DNA of 32,101 bases from an uncultured Campylobacter sp. (GCF_938017775.1 NZ_CALIIU010000055.1:1-32101), one strand, 5' to 3'. Shown: positions 17,065-25,361, counted from the stretch's first letter. A program made the numbers and translations. Notes: a model not told the origin generated them from the letters alone.

Positions 17065-17550
17065 TAAATTTATATGATCCTTAAATTTTTAAAATTTCAA
17101 AGCTTTGTAAGCCGCGGGCTTGTTTTGGCTTTGGCGCGCGTACCGACTTATTCAGCTTTAAATTTACGGCGCGTCTTAAAGGCACAGCGCGTAAATTTTA
17201 AAATTTCATCGCAAAGCAGGGCGCTTTTAAATTTAATAGCCACGCCGCTTTAAATTTTAAAATTTTTCCCGCTGCCCTGGGCTCTGTTTTTTATGGCTCA
17301 TTCTTGCCCGTAGAGCCGAACTGCTTGCGGAATTCAACGATAAAATCCTGCGCGCATCTAACCGCGTACTAAATTTATAACTACAAAATTTTATCGTAAA
17401 ATTTTAACGCTTCAGTTGCGGCGCCTTAAATTTAAACGGCAAAATCGCGCAGGCCGACTTGCGATTTCAGTTTCGCCGCGCGAGTGCCTATTAAATTTAG
17501 AGCCGCGAGCGGCTAAATTCTATCGCGTCTCCCGTACGGCGCAAGCCCGC
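17065..17550. other. 486-bp spacer between response regulator and kinase
   Basis: No gene recognised. It is rich in AAATTT motifs and holds two exact AAATTTTAAAATTT palindromes at 17193-17206 and 17252-17265, plus several near copies. A possible open frame on the plus strand overlaps the response regulator and is not credible. The kinase start is at 17064. Confidence 0.5.
17193..17265. repeat. Pair of AAATTTTAAAATTT palindromes
   Basis: Two exact 14-bp palindromes at 17193-17206 and 17252-17265, 59 bp apart. The same sequence also occurs exactly at 12565, 14973 and 26635. Confidence 0.85.
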
Positions 17551-18228
17551 TCATTGTATCAGCTTATAGCCTACGCCGCGGATGGCGTGGATGTAGCTAG
17601 GCGCCTTGGACGTTTCGCCGAGTTTTAGACGAATGCGACCGATGATGACGTCGATGCTTTTGCTCGAGGATTCCTCGCTTATGGAGCTGCAGTTGTAGAT
17701 GAGCTCCTCGCGGGTGATCGCACCGCCTTCCTTTTTGATGAGATACGAAAGCACGTCGTATTCGGCGATGGTGAGCGACAGGGGCTGTCCTTTGAAGCTG
17801 ATGACGTGGCGGAAATCATCCACTTCGAGGTCTTTTTTGGGCTTTGCGGCGCGTTGGATGGAGTTTATGTCGTAGCGCTCGATGTGGCGCTTGATGCGCG
17901 CTAAAAGCTCTTGCGGATTATAGGGCTTTGGCAGATAATCATCCGCGCCGAAGTCAAAAGCGTTGATCTTATCGGTCAGATCGTGGCGGGCACTTGAGAT
18001 TATGATCGGTATATCGGTGTTTTTGCGGATCTCTTTGCAGACCTCAAGCCCGTCCATCCCAGGAAGCGTGAGATCTAAAATCACGAGGTTGAAATTTTCT
18101 AAATTTAGCTTAGAAAGCCCCAAAAACGGATCGTCCGCGACTGTAATATCGATATCGTATTGCTGCAGATATTCGCTTAAAATTTCGGCGAGTTCTAAAT
18201 CGTCCTCTATCATTAAAATTTTAGTCAT
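17551..18228 (-). CDS. OmpR-family response regulator, ArsR/CprR-like
   Basis: A 225-residue DNA-binding regulator. The receiver domain has the acidic pair Asp9/Asp10, phosphoacceptor Asp52 (VILDLTLPG), Ser78/79 and Lys101 (LPKPYNP). The C-terminal winged helix spans about 125-225 (YDVLSYLIKKEGGAITREEL, VIIGRIRLKLG, IHAIRGVGYKLI). The segment ISSARHDLTDKINAFDFGAD closely recalls H. pylori HP0166 (ArsR) and the essential Campylobacter CprR. Its cognate kinase is likely 15823-17064, although about 490 bases of spacer separate them. The promoter lies in 18229-18300, divergent from hup. Confidence 0.92.
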   Translation of the reverse strand: MTKILMIEDDLELAEILSEYLQQYDIDITVADDPFLGLSKLNLENFNLVILDLTLPGMDGLEVCKEIRKNTDIPIIISSARHDLTDKINAFDFGADDYLPKPYNPQELLARIKRHIERYDINSIQRAAKPKKDLEVDDFRHVISFKGQPLSLTIAEYDVLSYLIKKEGGAITREELIYNCSSISEESSSKSIDVIIGRIRLKLGETSKAPSYIHAIRGVGYKLIQ

Positions 18229-18555
18229 AAAAAAGCCTTTGAAATTTTGCGCGGATTATAACAAAATATAGTTTATATATTTTAAAGCGGCAAATTTGAG
18301 CGAAATTTTATAAAAATGAGGCGAGAAGGGGTAAAATTTTGAAATTTTTCGAAACCTAGCAAAATTTCAAAAATCAGCCCCAAAAATATGGCGAAATTTT
18401 GAAATTTAAAGAAGCAAAATCTGAAAAATTGACGAATTTGGGCTAAATTCGGCTAAATTTTGCCGAATTTTGCGTTTTTTTCTTAAAAAACTATTGTATT
18501 TTTTGCGAAACTATTGTAGAATACCGCCCAAGCCACTTTATTTTAAAGGATTAGC
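18229..18555. other. Divergent regulatory region between the response regulator and hup
   Basis: It contains the two promoters. The centre carries repeated AAATTTTGAAATTT-like strings (about 18341-18405) and a perfect inverted repeat AAATTCGGC/GCCGAATTT (18445-18470, loop TAAATTTT) followed by a T-run at 18475-18481. No gene is seen. Confidence 0.5.
18489..18550 (+). promoter_or_regulatory. hup promoter with a 20-bp-spaced direct repeat
   Basis: A -10 element TAGAAT at 18517-18522 preceded by TG-like ATTG, typical of Campylobacter sigma-70 promoters. The string AACTATTGTA occurs at 18489-18498 and again at 18509-18518, exactly two helical turns apart; the second copy runs into the -10. AAAGGA at 18545-18550 is the ribosome site for the ATG at 18556. 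Confidence 0.6.
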
Positions 18556-18852
18556 ATGAAAAAAGCTGATTTTATCCAAGTAGTTGCCGAGAAGGCAGGT
18601 CTTTCTAAAAAAGATACCGTTAAGGTAGTTGATTCTGCACTTGAGGCTATCAAAGAGCTTTTGGTAAAAGGTGATGACATAAGCTTCATCGGCTTCGGAT
18701 CTTTCGGTATTGCAGAGCGTGCAGCTCGCGAGGGTAAAGTTCCTGGCACAAACAGAACTTATAAATCTCCTGCTACTAAAGTAGTAAAATTTAAAGTCGG
18801 CAAACAGCTAAAAGAGGCTGTTGCAGCTGCAAAAGGCAAGAAGAAAAAATAA
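18556..18852 (+). CDS. hup: HU-family nucleoid protein
   Basis: A 98-residue histone-like DNA-binding protein. It starts MKKADFIQVVAEKAGLSKKD (dimerising helices), followed by the HU/IHF core GDDISFIGFGSFGIAERAAR, then the DNA-clasping arm EGKVPGTNRTYKSPATKVVK, and ends in a basic tail GKKKK. It is the only HU-type gene here and should be highly expressed, which fits the strong AAAGGA ribosome site and the following strong terminator. The arm reads PGTNRTYKSP rather than the common GRNPQTG, typical of the epsilon group. Confidence 0.95.
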   Translation: MKKADFIQVVAEKAGLSKKDTVKVVDSALEAIKELLVKGDDISFIGFGSFGIAERAAREGKVPGTNRTYKSPATKVVKFKVGKQLKEAVAAAKGKKKK

Positions 18853-18864
18853 TTTTCTTGCTCC

Positions 18865-18893
18865 AAGCCCCGTCTTCGGGGCTTTTCTTTTTT
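18865..18893 (+). terminator. Rho-independent terminator after hup
   Basis: AAGCCCCG (18865-18872), a TCTT loop and CGGGGCTT (18877-18884) form an 8-bp GC-rich stem, followed by a T-rich tail to 18893. Confidence 0.92.
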
Positions 18894-18898
18894 AAATT

Positions 18899-18906
18899 TA
18901 TACAAT
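18899..18906 (+). promoter_or_regulatory. Candidate -10 for tRNA-Leu
   Basis: TATACAAT lies 17 bases before the mature tRNA start, right after the hup terminator, leaving room for a short leader. Confidence 0.4.
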
Positions 18907-18922
18907 CGTAACTTTTTAAAAT

Positions 18923-19009
18923 GCCCGAGTGGTGAAATTGGTAGACGCACCAGACTCAAAATCTGGCGAGGGCAACCTCGTGTCGGTTCGATTCCGACCT
19001 CGGGCACCA
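18923..19009 (+). tRNA. tRNA-Leu (anticodon CAA)
   Basis: An 87-base class II tRNA. Acceptor arms GCCCGAG and CTCGGGC pair fully. The anticodon stem CCAGA/TCTGG encloses CTCAAAA with anticodon CAA, reading UUG. A long variable arm (CGAGGGCAACCTCG), a T arm GTCGG-TTCGATT-CCGAC and an encoded CCA (19007-19009) are present. Confidence 0.97.
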
Positions 19010-19124
19010 TAAATCTTCTTTAAATTTTATCTGTAATTTCAACCGCCTTTTGCAAATTTCAACTTGCTATAAAATTTTTTATACTATTATTACCGCGGTA
19101 TTTCTTTAAAAGAGGCAATTATTT

Positions 19125-20558
19125 ATGATACGTAAAATTCTTATCGCTAATCGCGGCGAGATCGCGGTTCGCATCATTAGGGCCTGCAGAGATCTGCATA
19201 TTAAAAGCGTCGCGATCTACACAAAACCCGACATCGATTGCTTGCACGTAAAAATCGCCGATGAGGCCTACGAAGTAAGCACCGATGCGCTAAAAGGCTA
19301 TCTGGACGCCAAAAAGATCGTCGAAGTCGCCAAAGAGTGCGGCGCTGATGCGATACATCCTGGATACGGCTTTTTGAGCGAGAATTTTGACTTTGCAAGA
19401 GAGGTCGAGGACGCGGGCATTATTTTTATCGGCCCCAAACCCGACGTTATCCGCAAAATGGGCAATAAAAACATCGCTCGCTATCTGATGCGCAAGAACG
19501 GCATCCCGATCGTGCCTGGCACCGAAAAGCTAAATCACGAGAGTATGGATACGATCAAAAAATATGCGCGCGAGATCGGCTATCCCGTAATTTTAAAGGC
19601 TAGCGGCGGCGGCGGCGGACGCGGTATCCGCGAGGTGTGGGACGAGAAAGATATGCAGAGCGCCTACGACTCGTGCACGAGAGAGGCGAAAACCTTTTTT
19701 AACAACGATGAAATTTTTATGGAAAAACTCGTCGTCAAGCCGCGCCACATCGAGTTTCAGATCATCGGCGATAATTACGGCAACATCATTCACCTATGCG
19801 AGCGCGATTGCTCGATCCAGCGCCGCCACCAAAAGATTATCGAGATTGCGCCGTGTCCCTCTATTAGCGAGCATCTACGTAAAACGATGGGTACGACTGC
19901 AGTCGCTGCGGCAAAAGCGGTGAATTACACCAATGTCGGCACGGTGGAATTCCTACTCGATGATTACAACAATTTCTATTTTATGGAGATGAATACCCGT
20001 ATCCAGGTCGAGCACGGTATCACCGAGGAGGTTACGGGCGTCGATCTCGTCGTTCGCCAGATCCGCATCGCAAACGGCGAAATTTTAGAGCTTGAGCAAA
20101 GCGATATCAAGCCGCACGGCTACGCGATCGAAGCTAGAATCACTTCCGAAAACGTCTGGAAAAATTTCACCCCCGTTCCCGGCACCGTTAGCGATTATTA
20201 TCCTGCACTCGGTCCTTCCGTGCGCGTCGATAGCCATATCTACAAGGGCTATAAAATTCCGCCGTTTTACGACTCGCTTCTAGCCAAGCTCATCATCAAA
20301 ACCACCGACTACGACCTGGCCGTCAATAAGCTAGAGCGCGCGCTGAAGGAGTTTCGCATCGAGGGGGTGCGCACGATCATTCCATTTTTGCTCAGCATCA
20401 GCAAGTCGCGCGAATTTCGACTCGGCTTTTTTGACACGAGCTACGTAGAGAAAAATTTAGACAAAATTTTAGAAAACACTATGGACGATATGCAGCCGAA
20501 TAAAAACGAAGCGATCGCCGCCATCATCGCTGCGATGTGCAAATCGGCGCGGATTTAG
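19125..20558 (+). CDS. pycA: Biotin carboxylase subunit of pyruvate carboxylase
   Basis: A 477-residue biotin carboxylase. The N-terminus is IRKILIANRGEIAVRIIRAC. The ATP-grasp region includes the flexible glycine loop KASGGGGGRGIR, then HIEFQIIGDNYGN, catalytic ERDCSIQRRHQKIIEIAPCP, and the metal site MEMNTRIQVEH. It carboxylates biotin with bicarbonate and ATP. The length and the next two genes (a small protein, then bpt) match C. jejuni Cj1037-Cj1035, where this gene is pyruvate carboxylase subunit A, which feeds oxaloacetate for anaplerosis. The biotin/carboxyltransferase subunit is not nearby. An AccC of acetyl-CoA carboxylase is the alternative. AGAGG precedes the ATG, and TATACT at 19080-19085 is a plausible -10. 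Confidence 0.9.
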   Translation: MIRKILIANRGEIAVRIIRACRDLHIKSVAIYTKPDIDCLHVKIADEAYEVSTDALKGYLDAKKIVEVAKECGADAIHPGYGFLSENFDFAREVEDAGIIFIGPKPDVIRKMGNKNIARYLMRKNGIPIVPGTEKLNHESMDTIKKYAREIGYPVILKASGGGGGRGIREVWDEKDMQSAYDSCTREAKTFFNNDEIFMEKLVVKPRHIEFQIIGDNYGNIIHLCERDCSIQRRHQKIIEIAPCPSISEHLRKTMGTTAVAAAKAVNYTNVGTVEFLLDDYNNFYFMEMNTRIQVEHGITEEVTGVDLVVRQIRIANGEILELEQSDIKPHGYAIEARITSENVWKNFTPVPGTVSDYYPALGPSVRVDSHIYKGYKIPPFYDSLLAKLIIKTTDYDLAVNKLERALKEFRIEGVRTIIPFLLSISKSREFRLGFFDTSYVEKNLDKILENTMDDMQPNKNEAIAAIIAAMCKSARI

Positions 20559-20567
20559 GAAAGAGTT

Positions 20568-20852
20568 ATGGATTTTTTAGATAGCCTAAAAGATATAAAA
20601 AAGGATATGCTTAAGGACAAGGCGGCAAGCTCCACGCCCAAAAAGCCCAAAAAATCTAATCCAAATCGCGACGAGTTTAAAGATATTTTCAGGGATGACG
20701 ATTTGAGCCTGCAAAGCGGAAGCGGCTTAGACGGCGTCGCGACGGAAGAGCTTGACGTAGCCAAAGAGAGCATCGCCGCACGCGAAAAGCGCCTCAAAGA
20801 TGAGTTTTTAAAATACGTGGACGCGGCAAATATCAAAAAACTGAATGACTGA
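20568..20852 (+). CDS. Small conserved protein of unknown function
   Basis: A 94-residue, highly charged soluble protein. It starts MDFLDSLKDIKKDMLKDKAA, has a Pro/Lys linker (STPKKPKKSNPNRDE), an acidic middle (FKDIFRDDDLSLQSG) and a likely helix at the end (AREKRLKDEFLKYVDAANIK). I do not recognise a domain. It lies ten bases after pycA and its stop overlaps the bpt start, a position conserved in Campylobacter, so it is probably a genuine expressed gene. Confidence 0.8.
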   Translation: MDFLDSLKDIKKDMLKDKAASSTPKKPKKSNPNRDEFKDIFRDDDLSLQSGSGLDGVATEELDVAKESIAAREKRLKDEFLKYVDAANIKKLND

Positions 20853-21579
20853 AATTCCATTTTGCACGCTGGATTTTTCTTGTCCTTATCTGGACGGCAG
20901 AGCCGCGCGCAGCGAGTATCTCTACATAAAAGACTGCGACTTCGAGTATAATTCAAGCTTAGTGCAACACGGCTATCGCCGCTTCGGCAGGTATTTTCAA
21001 AAGCCTATTTGTGCAGCCTGTGCGGAGTGCAAAAGCCTACGCGTCGATGCCGCAAATTTTAAATTTAGCAGATCGCACCGCCGCGTCTATAAAAATAATC
21101 GCACGACCGCCTATGTATGGCAATCTCGCCCGCTTTTAAACGATGCGCGTTTGGAGCTTTTCGCGCTTTATCACGACTACATGCATCTAAAAAAGGGCTG
21201 GCCTTTGCAAGAGATCGATTTTGAGCGATATGATGAAATTTACGTCCAGGGTCACGGCGACTTCGGCAAAGAAATTTCTTACTACGGCGAGGATGGGCGG
21301 CTTATCTGCGTCGATCTCATCGATATCGTGGACGACGGCATCAGCTCGGTGTATTGCTACTACGATCCGTATCTGCCGCATCTAAGTCTGGGTAAATTTT
21401 CGCTTTTAAAACAGATCGAGTTTGCCCAAGATCTGGGGCTGCGATGGATCTATCTGGGCTACGCGGTCAAGCAGTGTCCGAGCCTAGCGTATAAATTTAG
21501 CTACGAGCCGTATGAAATTTTAAACTCATACACAGAGCTTGACGCTCCCGCCGTGTGGGAGGGGTGCATACAGAGATAG
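20845..21579 (+). CDS. bpt: Aspartate/glutamate leucyltransferase
   Basis: A 244-residue aminoacyl-tRNA-protein transferase that adds leucine from Leu-tRNA to N-terminal Asp or Glu, marking proteins for the N-degron route through ClpS-ClpAP. The family's cysteine-rich N-terminal blocks are present: FSCPYLDGRAARSEY and CAACAECKSLRVDA (Cys57, Cys60, Cys62). The central DYMHLKKGW and the later DIVDDGISSVYCYYDP and LGYAVKQCPSLAYKF blocks are typical. It overlaps the preceding small gene by eight bases. Confidence 0.94.
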   Translation: MTEIPFCTLDFSCPYLDGRAARSEYLYIKDCDFEYNSSLVQHGYRRFGRYFQKPICAACAECKSLRVDAANFKFSRSHRRVYKNNRTTAYVWQSRPLLNDARLELFALYHDYMHLKKGWPLQEIDFERYDEIYVQGHGDFGKEISYYGEDGRLICVDLIDIVDDGISSVYCYYDPYLPHLSLGKFSLLKQIEFAQDLGLRWIYLGYAVKQCPSLAYKFSYEPYEILNSYTELDAPAVWEGCIQR

Positions 21580-22137
21580 GTTCCACGCGCGGACGCCAGG
21601 AGCGGCCTAGACATAGGCGCTGCGTAGAATGGTAAGCTTCACGCATCCGTACAGCGACAGCGCGCAGGAGTCGAGATCGTGTCGCCGCGTAGAATTCGCT
21701 CGCGCGCAGATAGGACGAGGTATGTTAAAAGTACGCCTCGGCGTCAAATATCGCGCTGAAATTTAGCGCCGCTCGGTCTGCAAAAATATCCGCGGCGATG
21801 GAATTAAAAAGTAGAGCAGATGGATTTGCAAATTTTACGACAGACTCGGCATTTGCGTGTTATAAGACGACACACGCGGTTTTTGGACGTACTTGGCTCT
21901 TGAGTGCGCGCGAAAAAGGGCGATCGGTTTCGTAATATAACTCTTACGCTGCCGCAATTAGCCTTGGCGCTGCGACCGGCTTCGGCATTGACCTAGTTTC
22001 GATATCGCGATTGGTTCTGGTCCGTAACTGATACTGCCGCGCAAGCGGCGAAGCACAAAAAGATGGCTTATAAAGCACGATACAGCATATATTTTGTAAA
22101 ATTTAAGCAAACTGCGAAGCCGCAATAAGACGACCGG
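21580..22137. other. 558-bp gene-free region between convergent genes
   Basis: No gene recognised on either strand. The first 150 bases contain two loosely similar segments ending GTAGAAT (about 21594-21640 and 21650-21701). Composition is closer to coding DNA than the other spacers, so it could be a decayed gene, but I found no frame with family motifs. Confidence 0.4.
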
Positions 22138-22956
22138 TTACGGCAAATTTATCAACTCCACTTTGTTTTCCAGCGTTTTTGGGATCAATAAAACCTTGCC
22201 GTCGCTTGAGATATCCGCAGGTCTTTGCATCGTGCCGAGATCTAGCTTTAGCACGCGTCCGTCCGTACCGACGCGCCAAATTTTACCGCTTAAAAGATCC
22301 TCGCCCCAGTCGCTAATTAAAATTTCACCGTTTTTTCCGCGCGCTATGCCGTAGAAAACCCCCTTCATATCGGCGAAGATCGAAATTTCGCGAGATTTCA
22401 GATCCATGCTTAGCACGCGCCCCGGGACCTTTCCGCTAAGATCGAAGGTGGTGATCAGAAGTTTGTCACCTTTGAGCATAAGCGCGCCCGCATTGCCGAG
22501 CGACGGATCGATGCGCGCAAACTCATCCGCGGTGCGCGAGAGCAGGTCGATGCGCCAGATCGTCCCATGCACGGGATCGCTTGCTAGCAAAACCTCGCTG
22601 CCGAGCGCTACGACATCGTTTAAGGCCTGCGCTCCCTCGATTTTTAGATTGAAAACCTCCTGGCTTTTGGCAAAACCCCTGATCGTATCGATATCGCAGA
22701 CATAAAGCACGTCCGCGATCTGCGCCATTCCGCCCGGATTTACCAGATCGTCTATAAAATTTGTCTCAACAACATTGGAATTTTTTACTATGCGGCTGAT
22801 GAAGCCGTCTCGCTCTTGTGGATCTTCACTACTGCCGCGATTTGCGATGTAAAAAGCGTCATCGGTAATGAGCGAACCACTAGGTGCGCTAAATCCGTCG
22901 ATCTCTAGGCCAAAAAGCGCGCCTGTCAAGGCGCACAAAAGTAGAACTTTTTTCAT
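22138..22956 (-). CDS. Periplasmic beta-propeller (SMP-30/NHL-like) protein
   Basis: A 272-residue protein with an N-terminal signal peptide (MKKVLLLCALTGALFGLEID; cleavage likely near residue 16-20). The rest repeats short beta-strand units typical of a six-bladed propeller: GFSAPSGSLITDDAFYIANR, NDVVALGSEVLLASDPVHGT, GALMLKGDKLLITTFD, GIARGKNGEILISDWG and RPADISSDGKVLLIPK. No catalytic residues can be assigned. Its role is unknown, possibly binding a small ligand in the periplasm. It stands alone between long spacers. Confidence 0.8.
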   Translation of the reverse strand: MKKVLLLCALTGALFGLEIDGFSAPSGSLITDDAFYIANRGSSEDPQERDGFISRIVKNSNVVETNFIDDLVNPGGMAQIADVLYVCDIDTIRGFAKSQEVFNLKIEGAQALNDVVALGSEVLLASDPVHGTIWRIDLLSRTADEFARIDPSLGNAGALMLKGDKLLITTFDLSGKVPGRVLSMDLKSREISIFADMKGVFYGIARGKNGEILISDWGEDLLSGKIWRVGTDGRVLKLDLGTMQRPADISSDGKVLLIPKTLENKVELINLP

Positions 22957-23654
22957 AATCTCTCCTTGATCTCGCCAAAATTTTAAGAATTTTAAAATTT
23001 TTAAGCGAAGCGACGAGTGCCAGGTTAAAATTTTAAAATTCGCAGCGAGCTTTAAGATGAGCGAAATTTAAACCCGCAGAGCAAATAAAAGCGCAATTTT
23101 AATTAAACAAGGTGGCTTAATCGGCAAAATTCTAGCGGGTTGGAAGGCCTTGCTTCGCGCGTCGCTTTCAATTTGATGCGTTGAAACCGAAGTGAGTAGT
23201 TTTGTGCGTGCTTTGATTTTTGCTACTGACGCGGCGCCTATGGAATTTTGTCGTGAAATTTAGCGACATCGCGCGGCTGCAGGCGTCTTCGCATACGCAA
23301 TTTATTTAGGCTGTTGCTTTAAAATTTAATTATACGAGCGGATATTTTTTTGCAAACTGCCGCATGATTTTGATGCGCAGATGAAAGCGTTACGTTTAAA
23401 GACGCCTCACGCTTTAAAATTGGATTTAATTTAAATAAAGTGTGATTAAAATGCGATTTAAATTTTATGTACCACGGGTGTAAAATTTCGGTCGTAAAAG
23501 TGAGTCTGTAGCAAAAAAATTATTTAAAATTTACAGTGTACAAAACGCCTTTTGAAATTTAAAAATTTTTAAGACGAACCTAGGTACTTTTCAAAAATTT
23601 AATACGCGAAATTTAAACTTTGAATAGAATGCGCCGTCCAATCCACGCTATGCT

Positions 23655-23682
23655 TTTAAAATTTAATATGCTAAATTTTAAA
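23655..23682. repeat. Palindromic hairpin with ATATGC loop
   Basis: Perfect 10-bp arms TTTAAAATTT (23655-23664) and AAATTTTAAA (23673-23682) around AATATGCT. A similar unit (23770-23797) has loop AATATGC. Confidence 0.7.
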
Positions 23683-23885
23683 CGCTGGGTTCAAATTCCG
23701 CCACCATAATTACTTTTAAGATTTAAAGCACAAAATCAAATCGCTCTATCGTACGGCCGTGGCAGTGGCTTTAAATTTTAATATGCAAAATTTTAAATCA
23801 AGTGTCGCACGTACGACTAATCGCAGCCGTACACTTGAAATTTAAATCGCAAAACTTAAATTATAGAATTTAACCGCGCGCGCCG

Positions 23886-23921
23886 AAAAAAAAAGGGGGG
23901 CTAAAAATCTAAAACGCCCTT
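23886..23921 (-). terminator. Probable terminator after lptB
   Basis: On the minus strand AAGGGC, a loop of about 14 bases and GCCCCCC, then nine Ts (23894-23886), follow the lptB stop by seven bases. The stem is short but GC-paired, and the T-run is strong. Confidence 0.6.
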
Positions 23922-23927
23922 GCTGAC

Positions 23928-24650
23928 TTAGATGCTAAAATCCTCGCCGAGGTAGAATTTACGGACATTCGGATCGCTGGCTATCTCTTTTGCGGTGCCG
24001 CCGGCGAACAGCTCGCCGTCTTTGATGACGTAGGCGCGGTCGCAGATCGCGAGCGTTTCGCGGACGTTGTGATCGGTGATGAGCACGCCGATGCCAAGAT
24101 CGCTTAAATCGCGTACGATGTTTTGGATGTCGCTAACGGCGATCGGATCGACGCCCGCAAACGGCTCGTCCAAAAGCAAAAATTTCGGCGTTATCATCAG
24201 GCTTCGCGCGATCTCGCAGCGCCTGCGCTCGCCGCCGCTTAGGCTCACGCCTTTGCGCAATCTGATCGGCTCGATGTTGAGTAGATTTAGCATCTCATCG
24301 ACCTTTCGTGAGGCTTCGGCTTTATTTTTATAGGTAATCTCTGCAGCGAGCATTAAATTTTCTTCAACGCTAAGCTCCTTAAATATGCTGCTTTCTTGTG
24401 GCAGGTAGCCGATGCCGAGCTTAGCGCGTTTGTGAAGCGGAACCTTTGCGATGCTGCTCTCATTAAGCAAGATATCGCCACCGCTAGCGCTTATCAGCCC
24501 GCAGATCATATAAAACGTCGTGGTTTTGCCCGCTCCGTTGGGCCCTAGCAGCCCTACGATCTCGCCATTGTAAAGCTCTAGCGAGATTCCTTTGATGATC
24601 GGCGTACCTTTTATGGTTTTTTTTAGACCCCTGACTTCCAGTTTATGCAT
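23928..24650 (-). CDS. lptB: LPS-transport ATPase LptB
   Basis: A 240-residue ABC ATPase that powers extraction of lipooligosaccharide from the inner membrane with LptFG. Walker A is GPNGAGKTT (36-44), the Q-loop is GYLPQESSIF, the signature is LSGGERRRCEIARSL (137-151), Walker B is FLLLDEPFAGVDP with Glu162, and the switch histidine is in LITDHNVRETL. The C-terminus VRKFYLGEDFSI is characteristic of LptB rather than of other ATPases. It overlaps tsaE by eight bases. Confidence 0.96.
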   Translation of the reverse strand: MHKLEVRGLKKTIKGTPIIKGISLELYNGEIVGLLGPNGAGKTTTFYMICGLISASGGDILLNESSIAKVPLHKRAKLGIGYLPQESSIFKELSVEENLMLAAEITYKNKAEASRKVDEMLNLLNIEPIRLRKGVSLSGGERRRCEIARSLMITPKFLLLDEPFAGVDPIAVSDIQNIVRDLSDLGIGVLITDHNVRETLAICDRAYVIKDGELFAGGTAKEIASDPNVRKFYLGEDFSI

Positions 24651-25050
24651 AGCTTACCTCGTATTTTCGCCCTTGCGCGTGCGGCGCGATCCTCACTACG
24701 CAAAAATCAAGCTCATATTTTTTAAGTAAATTTATCAAATTTTCGTCCGCCCATTCGATAAGATGAAGCCCCTCTTCAAATAAATTTTCAAATAGTCCGT
24801 TTTTTAAAATCCCCTCACAGCCGCCGTTATATATGTCGTAATGATAAATTTCGCCGTAGTTTTGCATGATCGAAAATGTCGGCGAGCTTACGTGCTCGTC
24901 TAATCCGTGAGCCCGCACGATCGCGCGCGCAAGCGTCGTTTTGCCGGCGGCGAGATCGCCGATTAGCAATATTATGCCGCTTTTTGGCAGAGCCTGCACG
25001 AGGCGTGAAATTTCATCCTCGCCGCAGATGAGTTCAAAGCTCCTGGACAT
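24643..25050 (-). CDS. tsaE: tRNA threonylcarbamoyladenosine ATPase TsaE
   Basis: A 135-residue P-loop ATPase acting with TsaB and TsaD in t6A37 tRNA modification. Walker A is GDLAAGKTTL (31-40); SSPTFSIMQNY, YHYDIYN and LIEWADEN are the family's conserved blocks. It overlaps lptB by eight bases and the S4-domain gene by 17, giving a compact three-gene operon. Confidence 0.94.
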   Translation of the reverse strand: MSRSFELICGEDEISRLVQALPKSGIILLIGDLAAGKTTLARAIVRAHGLDEHVSSPTFSIMQNYGEIYHYDIYNGGCEGILKNGLFENLFEEGLHLIEWADENLINLLKKYELDFCVVRIAPHAQGRKYEVSYA

Positions 25051-25279
25051 ACTTTGCCTGCTCGCTTTTGGGCGTATTTTTCGCGCTAGGAAAGGCTAGA
25101 ACCTTAAAGCTTTGTTTTCTATCCAAAAAGCTTATCGTGATAACGTCGCCGATTTTAAGCTCTTTGGCGGGCTTTGCTACGACGCCGTTTACGGCTACGA
25201 CGCCGCTTTTGCACATATCTTCGCTGATGGCGCGCCGCTTGGTGATATTGACTGCGTTTAAAAATTTATCGATTCTCAT
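25034..25279 (-). CDS. Small S4-domain RNA-binding protein
   Basis: An 81-residue protein made almost wholly of an S4 RNA-binding domain: MRIDKFLNAVNITKRRAISE, then GVVAVNGVVAKPAKELKIGD and VITISFLD. Relatives include HslR (Hsp15) and RqcP, which bind 23S rRNA or stalled large subunits. Which role it plays is not clear from sequence. The ATG at 25279 is 88 bases from the divergent argG start. Its 3' end overlaps tsaE. Confidence 0.88.
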   Translation of the reverse strand: MRIDKFLNAVNITKRRAISEDMCKSGVVAVNGVVAKPAKELKIGDVITISFLDRKQSFKVLAFPSAKNTPKSEQAKYVQEL

Positions 25280-25332
25280 AGGCGTGAGTTTAGCGATATT
25301 TGCCTTAAAAGCAACTATTAAACTATTTTTGG

Positions 25333-25361
25333 TAGAATTTCGCCAAATTTTACGTAAAGGA
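25333..25361 (+). promoter_or_regulatory. argG promoter -10 and ribosome site
   Basis: TAGAAT at 25333-25338, preceded by TTTTTGG, matches the hup -10. AAAGGA (25356-25361) is correctly spaced before the ATG at 25368, which decides that start over a longer upstream frame that only runs antisense to the S4 gene. Confidence 0.55.

Larger units (their letters stand above)
22957..23927. other. 971-bp AT-rich spacer with hairpins
   Basis: No gene on either strand. More than fifteen AAATTT-type palindromes occur here. The clearest hairpins have arms TTTAAAATTT/AAATTTTAAA (23655-23682) and TTTAAATTTT/AAAATTTTAAA (23770-23797). This is the largest spacer in the window. A promoter for the beta-propeller gene should lie near 22960-23010 on the minus strand. 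Confidence 0.5.

Noticed and set aside
17416..17628. Plus-strand frame in the kinase-regulator spacer
   Set aside because: Overlaps the end of the response regulator antisense, no family motif, no ribosome site.
18759..19010. Minus-strand 83-codon frame containing GIEPTRGCPRQILSLVRLPI
   Set aside because: It is the antisense of tRNA-Leu and the end of hup, a well-known spurious translation.
21580..22137. Possible decayed gene
   Set aside because: Composition is suggestive but no frame shows recognisable motifs.
23886..23900. A9G6 tract as a phase-variable homopolymer
   Set aside because: It lies outside any gene, just after lptB, and fits the T-run and stem of a terminator.
22957..23927. 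CRISPR-like regularly spaced repeats
   Set aside because: The AAATTT motifs are short, irregularly spaced and not separated by unique equal-length spacers; no cas genes.
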